Assembly (NCBI RefSeq): GCF_038051995.1
Contig: NZ_CP150290.1
Coordinates: forward strand, 1,537,501-1,601,500
From: Paenibacillus sp. FSL H8-0537
GTDB taxonomy: Bacteria; Bacillota; Bacilli; Paenibacillales; Paenibacillaceae
DNA length: 64,000 bases
Reading direction: 5' to 3'
In this document: positions 53,313-63,013 of the stretch, one piece after another
How positions within the stretch are numbered: position 1 is the first letter of the stretch
Layout: every line of letters begins with the position of its first letter
Position numbers and translations under genes: made by a program
Notes under the pieces: model-generated
The model's input: only the letters and a program-made list of their open reading frames with translations
Told to the model about the DNA's origin: nothing
The model's database searches: none

Positions 53313-53699
53313 ATGGAAGAAGCAAGGAGCACATTTGAAGTCGGAGCCATTGTGAGAGCAGAAGTAAGATCGGGCCTATATGTCGGAGAAGTAATGGAAT
53401 TGCATGGACCCCGTGCATTGTTCAAGGTGCTGGCTGTCCTTAAGCATCCACAGCAAGGTGATTTGCATCATCCGTATGAGCCGGATGTGCCGCTGTTTCA
53501 TGAGCGGCCGGCGCTGGCCTATACAGAGAAGACGATGATTCCGCTGCGCCAGCTGCAGACCTTTAGCGGCGATGTGCCGGATTACCGCGAATCTCTGCGT
53601 GCTGCTTTGGAGGCCGAAGTGGCTACGCTTGACCGGTTGAAGCGCTGGTCGAAGCAAGGTCTTGCTTTGCTTGAGCAGCTTGGAAAGCAATATAAGTAG
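53313..53699 (+). CDS. kapB: Kinase-associated protein B (KapB)
   Basis: Protein of 128 residues, the same length as B. subtilis KapB. The family pattern is clear: VGAIVRAEVRSGLYVGEVME, then HPQQGDLHHPYEPDVPLFHE, ALAYTEKTMIPLRQL and GDVPDYRESLRAALEAE. In B. subtilis KapB is a lipid-associated factor needed for signalling through sporulation kinase KinB and is encoded with kinB. Here no kinase adjoins it; the KinB-like kinase of this window is 26 kb away. AGGAGG precedes the ATG and a strong terminator follows. Confidence 0.93.
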   Translation: MEEARSTFEVGAIVRAEVRSGLYVGEVMELHGPRALFKVLAVLKHPQQGDLHHPYEPDVPLFHERPALAYTEKTMIPLRQLQTFSGDVPDYRESLRAALEAEVATLDRLKRWSKQGLALLEQLGKQYK

Positions 53700-53740
53700 C
53701 CTTTTATACAGCTCATATATTGTGCTGCGCTATTCGGGTA

Positions 53741-53784
53741 AAACAAACGGCAGTCGTTCGCTTAGGACGACTGCCGTTTGTTTA
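53741..53784. terminator. Bidirectional terminator
   Basis: AAACAAACGGCAGTCGT pairs perfectly with ACGACTGCCGTTTGTTT. It separates kapB from the convergent esterase gene. Confidence 0.9.
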
Positions 53785-53827
53785 ATTTATGACTAGTCTT
53801 ACATTTGCTCGCTGCCTTAGCTTAAAG

Positions 53828-55117
53828 CTAGTTGATGAAGACAGCTTGAAGCGTACTGCGATAGGTAACCTGCAAGCCAAGCTCCTCGGAGAGGACCGCT
53901 AGCGGCAAATAGGTTTTTTGTTCTTTGCCACTCTTTTGCAAATAAGCAGCGGGGCTGTTCAGTTTTTTCTTCACGCCATCAACAAGGATAGTAGAAGATC
54001 CAATTGTAAATGCTACCGTATGATTATTGTAGGAAACGGTTGCCGTTTGGTACGTTTTGTTCCAAACAAGCTTTGCTCCAATGGCATCTGTAATGTCGCG
54101 CATCGGCACGAAGGTGCGGTTGCTTTTCATGGTGGCAGGGGATGAAGCTGCGAGCTCCTTGCCGCGTACGACTACAGAGACGGGCACATTCGCTGGGCGA
54201 GTGCGAACACTCAAAAACTTATTCCATATTGTGGTAGAATAAGTCTGACCCATAGCCGCGTACCCAAGGCGGGTCGGGTGGAAGTCACTGTTTGCAATCG
54301 ACGTATATTCCAGCTCTTTGCCGACAAAAGGTTTGCTGACTTCAGTAATGGAAATATCGAATCCTTCCGCTTTTGTAGCGGCTACAATCGTTTTAAGCTT
54401 ATCGTTAAGCTGGCTCAGCGCTTGTAACTCAAACTCACGCAGGCGTGCTGCATCTTCGGGTAAGGGAAAGCTTAGACCGCCGACTGTAATCGTAGCCGGA
54501 ATCGGCATGTATTGATCGGCGATTACGAACTTTGCTTTTGGCGCGAGTGCGGTAACCACCTGCAGCCCAGTGCTCAGCCCTGTTTCAAATTGGGTCAGCG
54601 CCGTTTGCAGCAGCTGTGCTTTCTCCTCATTCGTAGTAGTGGATGTGATTTGTGCGGCTATACCGATCAAATCATTTCCTCCTATCGTCATAACGATCAG
54701 ATCGGCGCCGCGAATGCTGCCTTGCATTTGTGCAGTTCCGCTAATGATAGCTGCCGCGCGAGGATCCTTCAGTCCAGGCTGAACATCGCTGACCGTGACG
54801 GTTTTACCTTCTGTCACCGCTCCAAGCAATTGGCTAAAGCCATTTGTCGTCAGGCCAAGAATACCGTAATTGACATATTCTGCGCGTAGCCCTTGGAACA
54901 ATGCCTGCTCATATACGTGCTCCACGTAGCCGTATGGTACAGATTTTGCATCAAAGCCATACTCATAGCCGGCAGTTAGTGAATCTCCAAGTGCGACGAT
55001 CTGATAGGACTCAGCTTCTTTTTCTGCGGCGGCAGCTGTTTTCAAGCCGGGTGAAGCCACCAATAAACCGATAATAATAAATAGAAACGACACTTTCCTC
55101 CACTTTCCAGACAACAT
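53828..55117 (-). CDS. Secreted SGNH/GDSL esterase with copper-amine-oxidase-like wall domain
   Basis: Protein of 429 residues from the ATG at 55117, with AAGGAAG 5 bases upstream and a signal peptide following (about 1-35, ending KTAAAA); the frame stays open further 5'. The esterase domain has block I VALGDSLTAGYEYG (Ser near 47), block III TIGGNDL and the catalytic pair in NSDFHPTRLGYAAMGQ. The last 110 residues match the copper amine oxidase N-terminal-like stalk of Paenibacillus secreted proteins (SNRTFVPMRDITDAIGAKLV, TYLPLAVLSEELGLQV). It hydrolyses an unknown ester outside the cell. Confidence 0.92.
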   Translation of the reverse strand: MLSGKWRKVSFLFIIIGLLVASPGLKTAAAAEKEAESYQIVALGDSLTAGYEYGFDAKSVPYGYVEHVYEQALFQGLRAEYVNYGILGLTTNGFSQLLGAVTEGKTVTVSDVQPGLKDPRAAAIISGTAQMQGSIRGADLIVMTIGGNDLIGIAAQITSTTTNEEKAQLLQTALTQFETGLSTGLQVVTALAPKAKFVIADQYMPIPATITVGGLSFPLPEDAARLREFELQALSQLNDKLKTIVAATKAEGFDISITEVSKPFVGKELEYTSIANSDFHPTRLGYAAMGQTYSTTIWNKFLSVRTRPANVPVSVVVRGKELAASSPATMKSNRTFVPMRDITDAIGAKLVWNKTYQTATVSYNNHTVAFTIGSSTILVDGVKKKLNSPAAYLQKSGKEQKTYLPLAVLSEELGLQVTYRSTLQAVFIN

Positions 55118-55694
55118 GGACACTTCCTTTTGATAAAATAGTAGCAGCGGGTTTTCATTCATTTGCATAATTGTGTATAAAGTTTGCAGAAAGAACACGA
55201 ACATTGCCGTTCTGATCACAATTATGAAAATATTAAATTGATTCCGTTTTGGCCTGATGTTAAAATACTGTAATAATCGCAAGTGGCGGAATAGAGCCCG
55301 GAATATGGTCAACCTCAAACGATCCCCGCAGCGCTGCTTAATTTTATTCAACATAACACGAACGTTTTCCTGCGAGTGCAGCTAAAAAGTTTGTGTACAT
55401 CTATTCGGCGCGCTGTCGGATACAGACGTATGAGTAATTATGCAAAGTGATAGGCTGGCGGATAGTCTCTATTGTCCGCTTTACTAAAATATAAGTATTT
55501 ATAAGTTTCACACTTATAAATGGGCTTATATATCATCGCGAAACGGCAGCTTTGCCACCAAAGGACGGCTTCAGCCGTTTACGCTTGTCAAGCTACAAGC
55601 CTGTTTGATGAAGCATAACTGCTTGTTCTCACAGCGATCGGCTTGGTTCCGTTATGCATGCCCCAAAAATCTTCTGATAGAAAGGTTGCACACA
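55118..55694. other. Intergenic region, 577 bases
   Basis: Divergent upstream region of the esterase gene and gltB. The only recognisable structure is repeat copy B at 55486-55588, about 100 bases upstream of gltB. I see no T-box, riboswitch or clear promoter in 55118-55485. Confidence 0.45.
55486..55588. repeat. Structured intergenic repeat, copy B
   Basis: The closest match to copy A: both begin AAATATAAG, contain TTTATAAGTTTCAC and CGCGAAACGG, and end GGCTTCAGCCGTTTACGCTTGT. AAACGGC can pair with GCCGTTT. It sits in the gltB leader region. Confidence 0.8.
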
Positions 55695-58600
55695 ATGAAA
55701 GAGAAAATTTTTGGATTACCGCCGAAACAAGGTCTGTATGATCCTCAATTTGAGAAAGATGCATGCGGCATGGGATTCGTGGCGAACATCAAAGGAAGAA
55801 AGTCGCACAAGATTATTCGCCAGGCGCTGACGTTGCTGGAGAATATGGAGCATCGCGGCGGTCAAGGCAGCGAACCAAACACTGGAGATGGAGCAGGAAT
55901 TATGCTTCAAATCCCCCATGCGTTTTTTGCAAATGAGCTGAAGCGAATGGAAGTGGAACTGCCAAGCGAAGGAGAATATGCCGTAGGTATGGTGTTTCTG
56001 CCGCAGGATGAGAACGTTCGCCGTTCGCTGGAGAGCGATCTTGAAGCTATTATTCGTGAAGAAGGCCAGTCGCTCATTGCTTGGCGTACCGTGCCGACGA
56101 ATGATGCAAAGCTCGGTCAATCTGCTAAGTCGGTTAAGCCTTTTGTCCGCCAAGTATTTATTGGTAAGAACGAGAGCTTGAAGGACGTCTTGGCATTCGA
56201 GCGCAAGCTGTATGTCATTCGCAAACGGGCGGAAATCGCCATTCGCTTCTCGGGCAAAGAAGGCGGAGAAATGTTTTATTTCCCGAGCTTGTCCACGAAG
56301 AAAATCGTTTATAAAGGCATGCTTACGACGGAGCAGGTTGGCTCCTTCTATGTGGAGCTGAATGATGAGTCGGTCGTCACAGCGATGGCGCTTGTCCACT
56401 CTCGTTTTAGTACAAACACTTTCCCGAGCTGGGAACGTGCCCATCCGTTCCATTATTTGATTCACAACGGGGAGATTAATACGCTCCGCGGCAATGTGAA
56501 CTGGATGCATGCTCGCCAGACGCTGTTTGAAACCGAATTGTTCGGCAGCGACATGGACAAAATTAAACCGATTATTAATCCTGATGGTTCGGATACAGCG
56601 ATGTTTGACAATACGCTGGAATTTTTGTACTTGTCCGGTCGCTCATTGCCGCATGCGGCAATGATGATGGTTCCAGAACCATGGTCTAACCACGAAGGCA
56701 TGGATGATGATAAGAAAGCTTTCTATGAATACCACAGCACTCTAATGGAGCCTTGGGATGGACCGGCTGCAATGGCCTTTACAGATGGCGTGCAGATCGG
56801 TGCTTTCCTTGACCGCAATGGCTTGCGTCCAGCTCGTTATTACGTAACGAAGGACGATCATATTATTCTTGGCTCCGAGGCGGGGACCGTTGTTATTCCG
56901 CCAGAGGATATTTTGTATAAAGATCGCCTGCGTCCGGGTATGATGCTGCTCATCGATACGAAGGAAGGCCGCATCATCTCCGATGAGGAAGTGAAGAAGC
57001 AAATCGCGACGGAGCAGCCGTACCGCGAGTGGTTGAACGAGCATTTGATCGATTTGGAAGATTTGCCGGATGCGCCGGAATTGCCGGAGCTTGACCATGC
57101 GACGGTACAGCAGCGCCAGCAATCTTTCGGCTATACCTTTGAAGATTTGCGCAAAGTGCTTGAGCCTATGGCAAGCAGCGGCATGGAGCCGATTGCTTCG
57201 ATGGGCTACGATGCTCCGCTTGCTGTATTGTCAGACCGTCCTCAGCGTTTGTACAACTATTTCAAACAGCTGTTTGCGCAAGTAACGAACCCGCCAATCG
57301 ATTCGATTCGTGAGGAGATCATTACTGCAGTAGGTACAACAATCGGACCTGAGCGCAACCTATTGAAGCCGGAGCCGGAAAGTGCGCGCCACATTAAGCT
57401 GGAGACGCCGCTCCTTTCCAATGAGCAGTTTGCGAAGCTTCGCCATGTTCGTCGTCCGGGCTTCAAGTCGATTACGCTGCCGATCTTCTTCACGGCTAGT
57501 GAGGGAGAAGAGGGGCTGCGCGCAGCACTGAAGCAAATGTGCGAAGCAGCAGACCGCGTTATCGACAAAGGGCATAATATTCTTATTTTGTCCGACCGCG
57601 GTATCGACAAAGAAAATGCGGCGATCCCGGCATTGCTTGCCGTATCCGCTTTGCATCACCATTTGATTCGCCAAGGTACGCGGACTAAAGTAGCGATTTT
57701 GCTTGAATCCGGCGATCCGCGCGAGGTTCATCACTTTGCGCTGCTGCTCGGCTATGGCGTGAGCGCCGTTAACCCTTATCTGGCATTTGAGACGCTTGAC
57801 GATATGATCCGCCAAGGCTTGCTGAGAAATATTTCGCATGAGAAAGCGGTCAAAAACTTCATTAAAGCAGCTACTAAAGGCGTAACTAAAGTATTGTCCA
57901 AAATGGGTATTTCCACGATTCAATCGTACCGTGGCGCTCAAATTTTCGAGGCGCTTGGCTTGAAAGAGGAGCTCATTAATGAATATTTCACTTGGACGCC
58001 TTCGCGTATCGGCGGTATTGGACTTGATGTTATTGCAGAAGAAACGCTGAAATATCACAACTTGGCTTACGCTGAACAGGAAGGCCGTGTAACGGAGCTG
58101 GAATCCGGCGGCGAATACCAATGGCGTAAAGATGGCGAGGACCACCTGTTTAGTCCGCAGACGATCCACACCCTGCAGATGGCGGCTCGCTCCAATGATT
58201 ATAAGCTTTACAAAAAATTCTCCCATCTTGTTCAAGGCGAGGACAAGAAGCATATGATGCTTCGTTCATTGCTGAGATTTAAGGATGGCAGAACAGCGAT
58301 TCCGATCGAAGAGGTTGAACCGCTGGAATCGATTATGAAACGCTTTAAGACAGGCGCGATGTCCTTCGGCTCGATCAGCAAGGAAGCGCATGAAAGCCTA
58401 GCGATTGCGATGAACCGCCTTGGCGGACGTTCGAATACAGGAGAAGGCGGCGAGGACCCAGCGCGCTTCATTCCGGATGAGAACGGCGATTCCCGCCGCA
58501 GTGCAATCAAGCAGGTGGCATCGGGACGCTTCGGCGTAACGAGCAACTATTTGGTCAATGCGGATGAGATTCAAATCAAGATGGCGCAAGGCGCGAAGCC

Positions 58601-60296
58601 AGGAGAAGGCGGACAGCTGCCAGGACGCAAAGTTTACCCTTGGGTTGCCGAGGTTCGTGGCTCCACGCCAGGTGTAGGCTTGATCTCGCCTCCGCCGCAT
58701 CATGATATTTATTCCATCGAGGATTTGGCTGAGCTAGTTCATGATTTGAAAAATGCGAACCCGCGCGCGCGCATTAACGTTAAACTCGTATCCGAGGTTG
58801 GCGTTGGTACGATTGCAGCAGGTGTTGCCAAAGGCCGCGCCGACATTATTATGGTCAGCGGTTATGATGGAGGAACGGGCGCATCTCCTATGAACTCGAT
58901 TCGTCATGCGGGCTTGCCGTGGGAGCTTGGTCTGGCTGAAACTCACCAGACGCTGATGATCAACAACCTGCGTGATCGCGTTACGCTTGAAACAGACGGC
59001 AAAATGATGAACGGACGCGACGTTGCGATCGCTGTTTTGCTCGGCGCTGAAGAATATGGCTTCTCGACAGCACCACTTGTTGTGCTTGGCTGTGTAATGA
59101 TGCGCGTTTGCCAACTAGACACATGTCCGGTCGGTGTAGCAACGCAAAATCCGGAGCTGCGCGCGAAATTTATGGGTGATCCAAGCCATGTGGTCAACTA
59201 CCTGCGTTTTGTTGGTGAAGAGCTGCGCGAAATTATGGCTGAGCTTGGTTTCCGTACGATTCAGGAGATGGTTGGACGCGTAGATATTCTTGAAGCGAAG
59301 CATCTGGCTGATCATTACAAAGCGAAAGGTCTTGACCTGTCGCCGCTATTGTATCAACCGGAAGTATCTCAGGATGCTATTCGTTACTGTGCGCAAGAGC
59401 AAAACCATGGTTTGGATTTGTCCCTTGACGTTCAGGAACTGGTACCAGCAGCGAAAGCCGCTCTGGAAAATGGGGAGCAAGTACGTGGTACATTCCCAAT
59501 TTTGAATACGAACCGTGTTGTTGGAACGGTGCTTGGCAGCGAAGTGACTCGTCGTTATGGCGCGAAGGGCTTGCCAGAGGATACGATTTCCTTCCACTTC
59601 GTTGGTTCGGCAGGCCAAAGCTTTGGTGCTTTCGTTCCTCAAGGTATTACGCTATCGCTGGAAGGCGATTCGAATGACTATGTAGGTAAAGGACTTTCCG
59701 GAGGCAAGGTCATTGTGGCTCCTTCATCGAAAGCAACCTTTGTCGCTGAAGAAAATGTCATTATCGGCAACACGGCACTCTACGGAGCAACAAGCGGCGA
59801 AGCCTATATTCGCGGTATTGCCGGCGAGCGTTTCGCGGTTCGCAACAGCGGCGTGAACGTTGTTGTTGAGGGCGTGGGCGACCATGGCTGTGAATATATG
59901 ACGGGCGGCAGAGTCGTCATTCTTGGCCAGACTGGACGCAACTTTGCAGCTGGGATGTCCGGCGGTGTTGCTTACATCTATGACGAGCAAGGCGACTTCT
60001 ACAAGCATTGCAATATCGAAATGGTATTGCTGGAGCGTCTTGAAGAGGAAGTCGACATTGCTGAATTACGCGGCATGATTGAACGCCATGTTGCCTATAC
60101 GGATAGCGCTATTGGCGGTCGTGTGCTGAATGACTGGGATCTATCGCTTGCGAATTTCGTAAAAGTCATTCCGAAAGATTATAAGAAAATGCTTGAGTAT
60201 ATCCGCAAAGCTGAAGATTCCGGTTTGACGGAAGACGCAGCGCTGCTGTCAGCATTTGAAGCCAGCATGAAAGAGCTTGCCCGCACAGGCGGCTGA
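55695..60296 (+). CDS. gltB: Glutamate synthase, large subunit
   Basis: Protein of 1533 residues from the ATG at 55695 with AAAGG 9 bases upstream. It makes glutamate from glutamine and 2-oxoglutarate. The class II glutaminase has its nucleophile after a short propeptide (EKDACGMGF, Cys near 22). The central domain is followed by the FMN synthase domain (about 830-1200; [20 protein letters not shown]). The 3Fe-4S ligands are C-x5-C-x4-C ([15 protein letters not shown]). The C-terminal GXGXG beta-helix (about 1270-1500) is complete. The NAD(P)H-binding small subunit GltD is not encoded next to it; a perfect terminator follows at once. Confidence 0.97.
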   Translation: MKEKIFGLPPKQGLYDPQFEKDACGMGFVANIKGRKSHKIIRQALTLLENMEHRGGQGSEPNTGDGAGIMLQIPHAFFANELKRMEVELPSEGEYAVGMVFLPQDENVRRSLESDLEAIIREEGQSLIAWRTVPTNDAKLGQSAKSVKPFVRQVFIGKNESLKDVLAFERKLYVIRKRAEIAIRFSGKEGGEMFYFPSLSTKKIVYKGMLTTEQVGSFYVELNDESVVTAMALVHSRFSTNTFPSWERAHPFHYLIHNGEINTLRGNVNWMHARQTLFETELFGSDMDKIKPIINPDGSDTAMFDNTLEFLYLSGRSLPHAAMMMVPEPWSNHEGMDDDKKAFYEYHSTLMEPWDGPAAMAFTDGVQIGAFLDRNGLRPARYYVTKDDHIILGSEAGTVVIPPEDILYKDRLRPGMMLLIDTKEGRIISDEEVKKQIATEQPYREWLNEHLIDLEDLPDAPELPELDHATVQQRQQSFGYTFEDLRKVLEPMASSGMEPIASMGYDAPLAVLSDRPQRLYNYFKQLFAQVTNPPIDSIREEIITAVGTTIGPERNLLKPEPESARHIKLETPLLSNEQFAKLRHVRRPGFKSITLPIFFTASEGEEGLRAALKQMCEAADRVIDKGHNILILSDRGIDKENAAIPALLAVSALHHHLIRQGTRTKVAILLESGDPREVHHFALLLGYGVSAVNPYLAFETLDDMIRQGLLRNISHEKAVKNFIKAATKGVTKVLSKMGISTIQSYRGAQIFEALGLKEELINEYFTWTPSRIGGIGLDVIAEETLKYHNLAYAEQEGRVTELESGGEYQWRKDGEDHLFSPQTIHTLQMAARSNDYKLYKKFSHLVQGEDKKHMMLRSLLRFKDGRTAIPIEEVEPLESIMKRFKTGAMSFGSISKEAHESLAIAMNRLGGRSNTGEGGEDPARFIPDENGDSRRSAIKQVASGRFGVTSNYLVNADEIQIKMAQGAKPGEGGQLPGRKVYPWVAEVRGSTPGVGLISPPPHHDIYSIEDLAELVHDLKNANPRARINVKLVSEVGVGTIAAGVAKGRADIIMVSGYDGGTGASPMNSIRHAGLPWELGLAETHQTLMINNLRDRVTLETDGKMMNGRDVAIAVLLGAEEYGFSTAPLVVLGCVMMRVCQLDTCPVGVATQNPELRAKFMGDPSHVVNYLRFVGEELREIMAELGFRTIQEMVGRVDILEAKHLADHYKAKGLDLSPLLYQPEVSQDAIRYCAQEQNHGLDLSLDVQELVPAAKAALENGEQVRGTFPILNTNRVVGTVLGSEVTRRYGAKGLPEDTISFHFVGSAGQSFGAFVPQGITLSLEGDSNDYVGKGLSGGKVIVAPSSKATFVAEENVIIGNTALYGATSGEAYIRGIAGERFAVRNSGVNVVVEGVGDHGCEYMTGGRVVILGQTGRNFAAGMSGGVAYIYDEQGDFYKHCNIEMVLLERLEEEVDIAELRGMIERHVAYTDSAIGGRVLNDWDLSLANFVKVIPKDYKKMLEYIRKAEDSGLTEDAALLSAFEASMKELARTGG

Positions 60297-60316
60297 TCCA
60301 TGTGGCCCAATAGATA

Positions 60317-60357
60317 AATGAAAAACGGCTCTCCGATAAGGAGAGCCGTTTTTCATT
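60317..60357 (+). terminator. Terminator of gltB
   Basis: AATGAAAAACGGCTCTCC pairs perfectly over 18 bases with the right arm, loop GATAA, starting 20 bases past the gltB stop. It shows that gltB is monocistronic. Confidence 0.93.
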
Positions 60358-60368
60358 GCTTTTTTTTA

Positions 60369-60467
60369 AATATAGGAAAGGATATGATTGTTCCATCCTT
60401 TCACTATAATTCTACGCAAAACATTAGCTTTGCCGCCAAAGGGCGGCGACAGCCGTTTCACCTTGTG
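60369..60467. repeat. Structured intergenic repeat, copy C (diverged)
   Basis: Shares AAATATA, TTTCACTATAAT, ACGCAAAAC, AGCTTTGCCGCCAAAGG and ACAGCCGTTT with copies A and B, but is more diverged on the left. It lies directly after the gltB terminator. Confidence 0.6.
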
Positions 60468-60600
60468 CCAAACCATAACTAGCATTTGCTTATGTCGGCA
60501 GATTTTACCGTTTTCTTTTCCGAACAAGCAGTGTTCACTTATTTAGGAAAAATGAAAAGTATTTCAAAAATCACATAATATTTACCTTAAATCTACGTAA

Positions 60601-60666
60601 TTCGACAAAAAAACAACAAAAAAAGAACAATCGTGCTCCCACCTTACGACAAATTCCCAGTAAGGT
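60601..60666 (+). promoter_or_regulatory. Spo0A-like boxes and small dyad upstream of a short ORF
   Basis: TTCGACAAA (60601-60609) is an exact complement of the 0A box TTTGTCGAA. TACGACAAA (60645-60653) differs by one base. ACCTTAC and GTAAGGT (60641-60647, 60660-60666) form a dyad. A TATAAT at about 60673 could be the -10 of the downstream ORF. Control by Spo0A is an inference. Confidence 0.5.
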
Positions 60667-60724
60667 ATTGGGTATAATAACAGTATTGTTCAAACTATAC
60701 ATAAGGCAGGAGTCGGATACGAAG

Positions 60725-60835
60725 ATGGCAGAGAAAAATTCAGGCCGTATTGAATTAGATATTAAGGATATTCTTATCCAAATGGGAATTCCTCCAGAGA
60801 AATGGCCGCCGCTAGCGAATCCACCATCCAAATAA
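60725..60835 (+). CDS. Short 36-residue protein
   Basis: A 37-codon frame with ATG about 12 bases after GCAGGAG. The product begins MAEKNSGRIELDIKDILI and ends with a Trp-Pro-rich tail (EKWPPLANPPSK). It has a likely amphipathic helix and no signal peptide, so it should stay in the cell. I do not recognise it. It is convergent with the SinR-like regulator gene, ending 5 bases before that gene's stop. A regulatory micro-protein is possible. Confidence 0.5.
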   Translation: MAEKNSGRIELDIKDILIQMGIPPEKWPPLANPPSK

Positions 60836-60840
60836 ATAGT

Positions 60841-61209
60841 CTAATTCATCATTCTCTCCGCTCGTACAAAAGCTATAAACCGTTTCGTTTCTTCCACTGT
60901 CAACTTACGCCCATCAATACTCAAATTAAACTTCTCCAATATCTCATCATCGGCTAACTCCAAATGCTCGGTAAAATTGCGAACGTCGTCGCTAAGCACC
61001 GTTTGCGGATGAAGGGTGCGTCCAACTAGAAAATCTACGGACACTTGGTATAGATCAGCAAATTTTTTCAATGTCTCGGAATCCGGTTCCCGGCGATTTT
61101 TCTCGTAATGAGATAAAGCAGCACGTGAAATGCCAAGCTTTGCTGCGGTTTGCTCTTGTGTCCAATGTCTGTCATCTCTCAATTGAGCAATTCTGCTGCC
61201 TATATTCAT
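60841..61209 (-). CDS. Helix-turn-helix regulator, XRE/SinR-like
   Basis: Protein of 122 residues. The helix-turn-helix fills about 8-62 (LRDDRHWTQEQTAAKLGISR, then LSHYEKNRREPDSETL and YQVSVDFLVG). The C-terminal part is an acidic helical stretch that could dimerise. Start ATG with GGAGGGG upstream. Two different perfect palindromes lie in its leader at 61226-61240 and 61282-61302, fitting autoregulation. The gene stands divergent from the PilZ-like/LCP operon and might control it too. Confidence 0.88.
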   Translation of the reverse strand: MNIGSRIAQLRDDRHWTQEQTAAKLGISRAALSHYEKNRREPDSETLKKFADLYQVSVDFLVGRTLHPQTVLSDDVRNFTEHLELADDEILEKFNLSIDGRKLTVEETKRFIAFVRAERMMN

Positions 61210-61225
61210 ATGACCCCTCCTAAAG

Positions 61226-61240
61226 GTTTGCGTAGCAAAC
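61226..61240. promoter_or_regulatory. Palindromic operator candidate 1
   Basis: GTTTGC-GTA-GCAAAC, a perfect palindrome with 6-base arms, lies in the leader of the SinR-like gene. Confidence 0.6.
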
Positions 61241-61281
61241 TGACTTCGTAAGCATAAATGTACTTACAACATATAAACGGC

Positions 61282-61302
61282 AGGTTTTGCTATGCAAAAC
61301 CT
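61282..61302. promoter_or_regulatory. Palindromic operator candidate 2
   Basis: AGGTTTTGC-TAT-GCAAAACCT has perfect 9-base arms and the same half-site type (GTTT(T)GC) as operator candidate 1, 56 bases away. Confidence 0.65.
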
Positions 61303-61419
61303 AGTTTGTATACACACATATTGGATTATTACTGCTACACCTATATTAATACGGAAACGTTAGATTTGCATTTGTTGCAACGAAATGTCGCAAAAAATAT
61401 TGTTAGACGTTTTTTTTGC

Positions 61420-61476
61420 TTGACATGATACATATTGTATCTTAAAGTGAAGGAAAAGATTGATACATAATGTATC
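61420..61476 (+). promoter_or_regulatory. Promoter of the PilZ-like/LCP operon with two palindromes
   Basis: TTGACA (61420-61425) and TAAAGT (61443-61448) are 17 bases apart. GATACATATTGTATC (61427-61441) fills the spacer, and GATACATAATGTATC (61462-61476) repeats it 35 bases downstream. Both have GATACA-NNN-TGTATC arms. A repressor on both sites would block transcription. Confidence 0.75.
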
Positions 61477-61523
61477 GAATTATTTCCAAGGCTCTATCAC
61501 TTTATACCTATAAGGAGAAATAA

Positions 61524-61955
61524 ATGGATGCTAAAGAGGAAAATTCGCGCAGCAAGGTCCGTTTAAAGCTAAAGCCAGGCATTAAGGCAGGGCTGAGGCT
61601 GCTCAATCGGCATGGCATTTTAATAAGTCCATCTACTGGAACGGTACTGGTGCTGAATTTAAGCCAGGAGGGTTTATGCTTCTGGTCTTCTTTAAGGCTC
61701 CCCGTACATCGACTGTATATGGTAGAAATTCGCATGAAGCTTTCCGGCAAAAACATCCGGCTTCAGGGAAATGTGGTTTGGCGTAAACGAACGGATAATG
61801 TTTTCGAGTACGGTATGCATTTTGAGCCCCCACTGCTTATCAAATCCATTATTACCCGCCTATTGAATGAAGAATTACTCGCCCAACATCCGCAGCAGCA
61901 GAAAATCCATCAATTATACCGCAGTTTGAACGCAAGAAGCACTTTTGTCAAATGA
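61524..61955 (+). CDS. PilZ-like domain protein
   Basis: Protein of 143 residues with AAGGAG 6 bases before the ATG. The central part reads VLNLSQEGLCFWSSLRLPVH (near 43-62), matching the D/N-x-S-x-x-G strand-turn of PilZ domains, then GNVVWRKRTDNVFEYGMHFE, the second characteristic strand pair. The N-terminal RxxxR segment that grips cyclic di-GMP is not clear (RSKVRLKLKPGIKAG), so nucleotide binding is doubtful. It precedes the LCP gene by 13 bases, indicating a shared operon and a link to the cell surface. Confidence 0.7.
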   Translation: MDAKEENSRSKVRLKLKPGIKAGLRLLNRHGILISPSTGTVLVLNLSQEGLCFWSSLRLPVHRLYMVEIRMKLSGKNIRLQGNVVWRKRTDNVFEYGMHFEPPLLIKSIITRLLNEELLAQHPQQQKIHQLYRSLNARSTFVK

Positions 61956-61968
61956 GGAGGATTTTCGG

Positions 61969-62904
61969 GTGAAACGTTGGGTGAAACGCTCGCTTATCGT
62001 CGTCAGTACCGTATGCCTGGTGGCAGGCTTGGGAACGGCTTTATACAGCTGGTATCTTTATGGAAGGTTTGAAAAAACGGCTGCTGATATGTTTGAGCCC
62101 ATCATTTCTACTCCGTACGTAAGCTCAGACTCGGAGCTGCAGGTATCCGGCATAGAAGAAGCAATAATCGGGCAGAAGCCCTTCACCGTATTAGTAATGG
62201 GAGTAGATGAGAGGACAAATGATCGCGGACGAACAGACACCATGATCGTCATGGGAGTGAATCCGCTCAAGCATTCGGTCTTTATGTTCAACATTCCGCG
62301 TGATACGAGAACGGAAATTATTGGACATGGCACGACGGACAAAATAAACCATGCTTACGCTTTTGGCGGGGTGGAAATGTCAAAGCAGACGGTGGAGCAT
62401 TTTCTTGATTATCCGATTGATTATTATATTCGGGTCAATATGGAAGGTTTCTCGAAAATCATCGACAAGCTTGGCGGAGTAACCGTCAACAATCCATATG
62501 CTTTTGATTTCAGCGGTTATACGTTTGAGCAAGGACCAATTCAGTTAAATGGTGAACAGGCGCTGCTTTTTTCTCGCATGAGATATGAGGACCCGAAAGG
62601 GGACAGGGGAAGAAATGACCGTCAGCGCGCTGTCCTAAAGCAGCTCATTTCCAATGTGTTTACCTTATATGGCGCTGCACAATTAAGCAATCTGCTTGCG
62701 GAGATGGGCGACAATGTGAGGACGAATATAACCTTTGATGAGATGAAAACCTTTTTTAAGGAATATGGGACAGGGATCGAAAAGCTGGATAGCGTTGAAA
62801 TAGGCGGCAGCGGGACGATGATTGATAAGGTTTGGTATTATATCGTCGGCGATCAGGAACGCAATCGAATTCACGAGCTTCTTAAAAAACAAATGAGCAT
62901 ATAG
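61969..62904 (+). CDS. LytR-CpsA-Psr (LCP) family protein
   Basis: Protein of 311 residues starting at the GTG at 61969, which has GAGGAGG 8 bases upstream. One N-terminal transmembrane helix (about 8-30) is followed by the extracellular LCP domain: TVLVMGVDERTNDRGRTDTM (conserved Asp/Arg), FNIPRDTRTEI, GTTDKINHAYAFGG, IDKLGGVTVNN and LLFSRMRYEDPKGDRGRNDR. LCP enzymes transfer lipid-linked polymers such as teichoic acids or capsule to peptidoglycan. Coupling with a PilZ-like gene is unusual. A hairpin at 62952-62973 (CCCTGACAA with TTGTCAGGG, no T run) follows. Confidence 0.94.
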   Translation: MKRWVKRSLIVVSTVCLVAGLGTALYSWYLYGRFEKTAADMFEPIISTPYVSSDSELQVSGIEEAIIGQKPFTVLVMGVDERTNDRGRTDTMIVMGVNPLKHSVFMFNIPRDTRTEIIGHGTTDKINHAYAFGGVEMSKQTVEHFLDYPIDYYIRVNMEGFSKIIDKLGGVTVNNPYAFDFSGYTFEQGPIQLNGEQALLFSRMRYEDPKGDRGRNDRQRAVLKQLISNVFTLYGAAQLSNLLAEMGDNVRTNITFDEMKTFFKEYGTGIEKLDSVEIGGSGTMIDKVWYYIVGDQERNRIHELLKKQMSI

Positions 62905-63013
62905 ATGGATGAGGTTTAAAGCCCTCTGTTCTTATAAAAAAATGATAAGGGCCCTGACAAAATGTTGTCAGGGTTCGATGCTTCTGTAAGACGACAAAAT
63001 TTGAGTTTTTTTG

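Larger units (their letters stand above)
61210..61523. other. Regulatory region between the divergent regulator and the PilZ-like gene
   Basis: About 314 bases without a gene, but with at least four palindromes and a sigma-A promoter, listed separately. Confidence 0.6.

Noticed and set aside
53828..55354. An N-terminal extension of the SGNH esterase of about 79 residues
   Set aside because: The ribosome site and signal peptide are at 55117; the upstream codons look like noncoding leader.
55355..55694. A riboswitch or T-box before gltB
   Set aside because: Only the dispersed repeat copy B is present; I found no T-box sequence or antiterminator pair.
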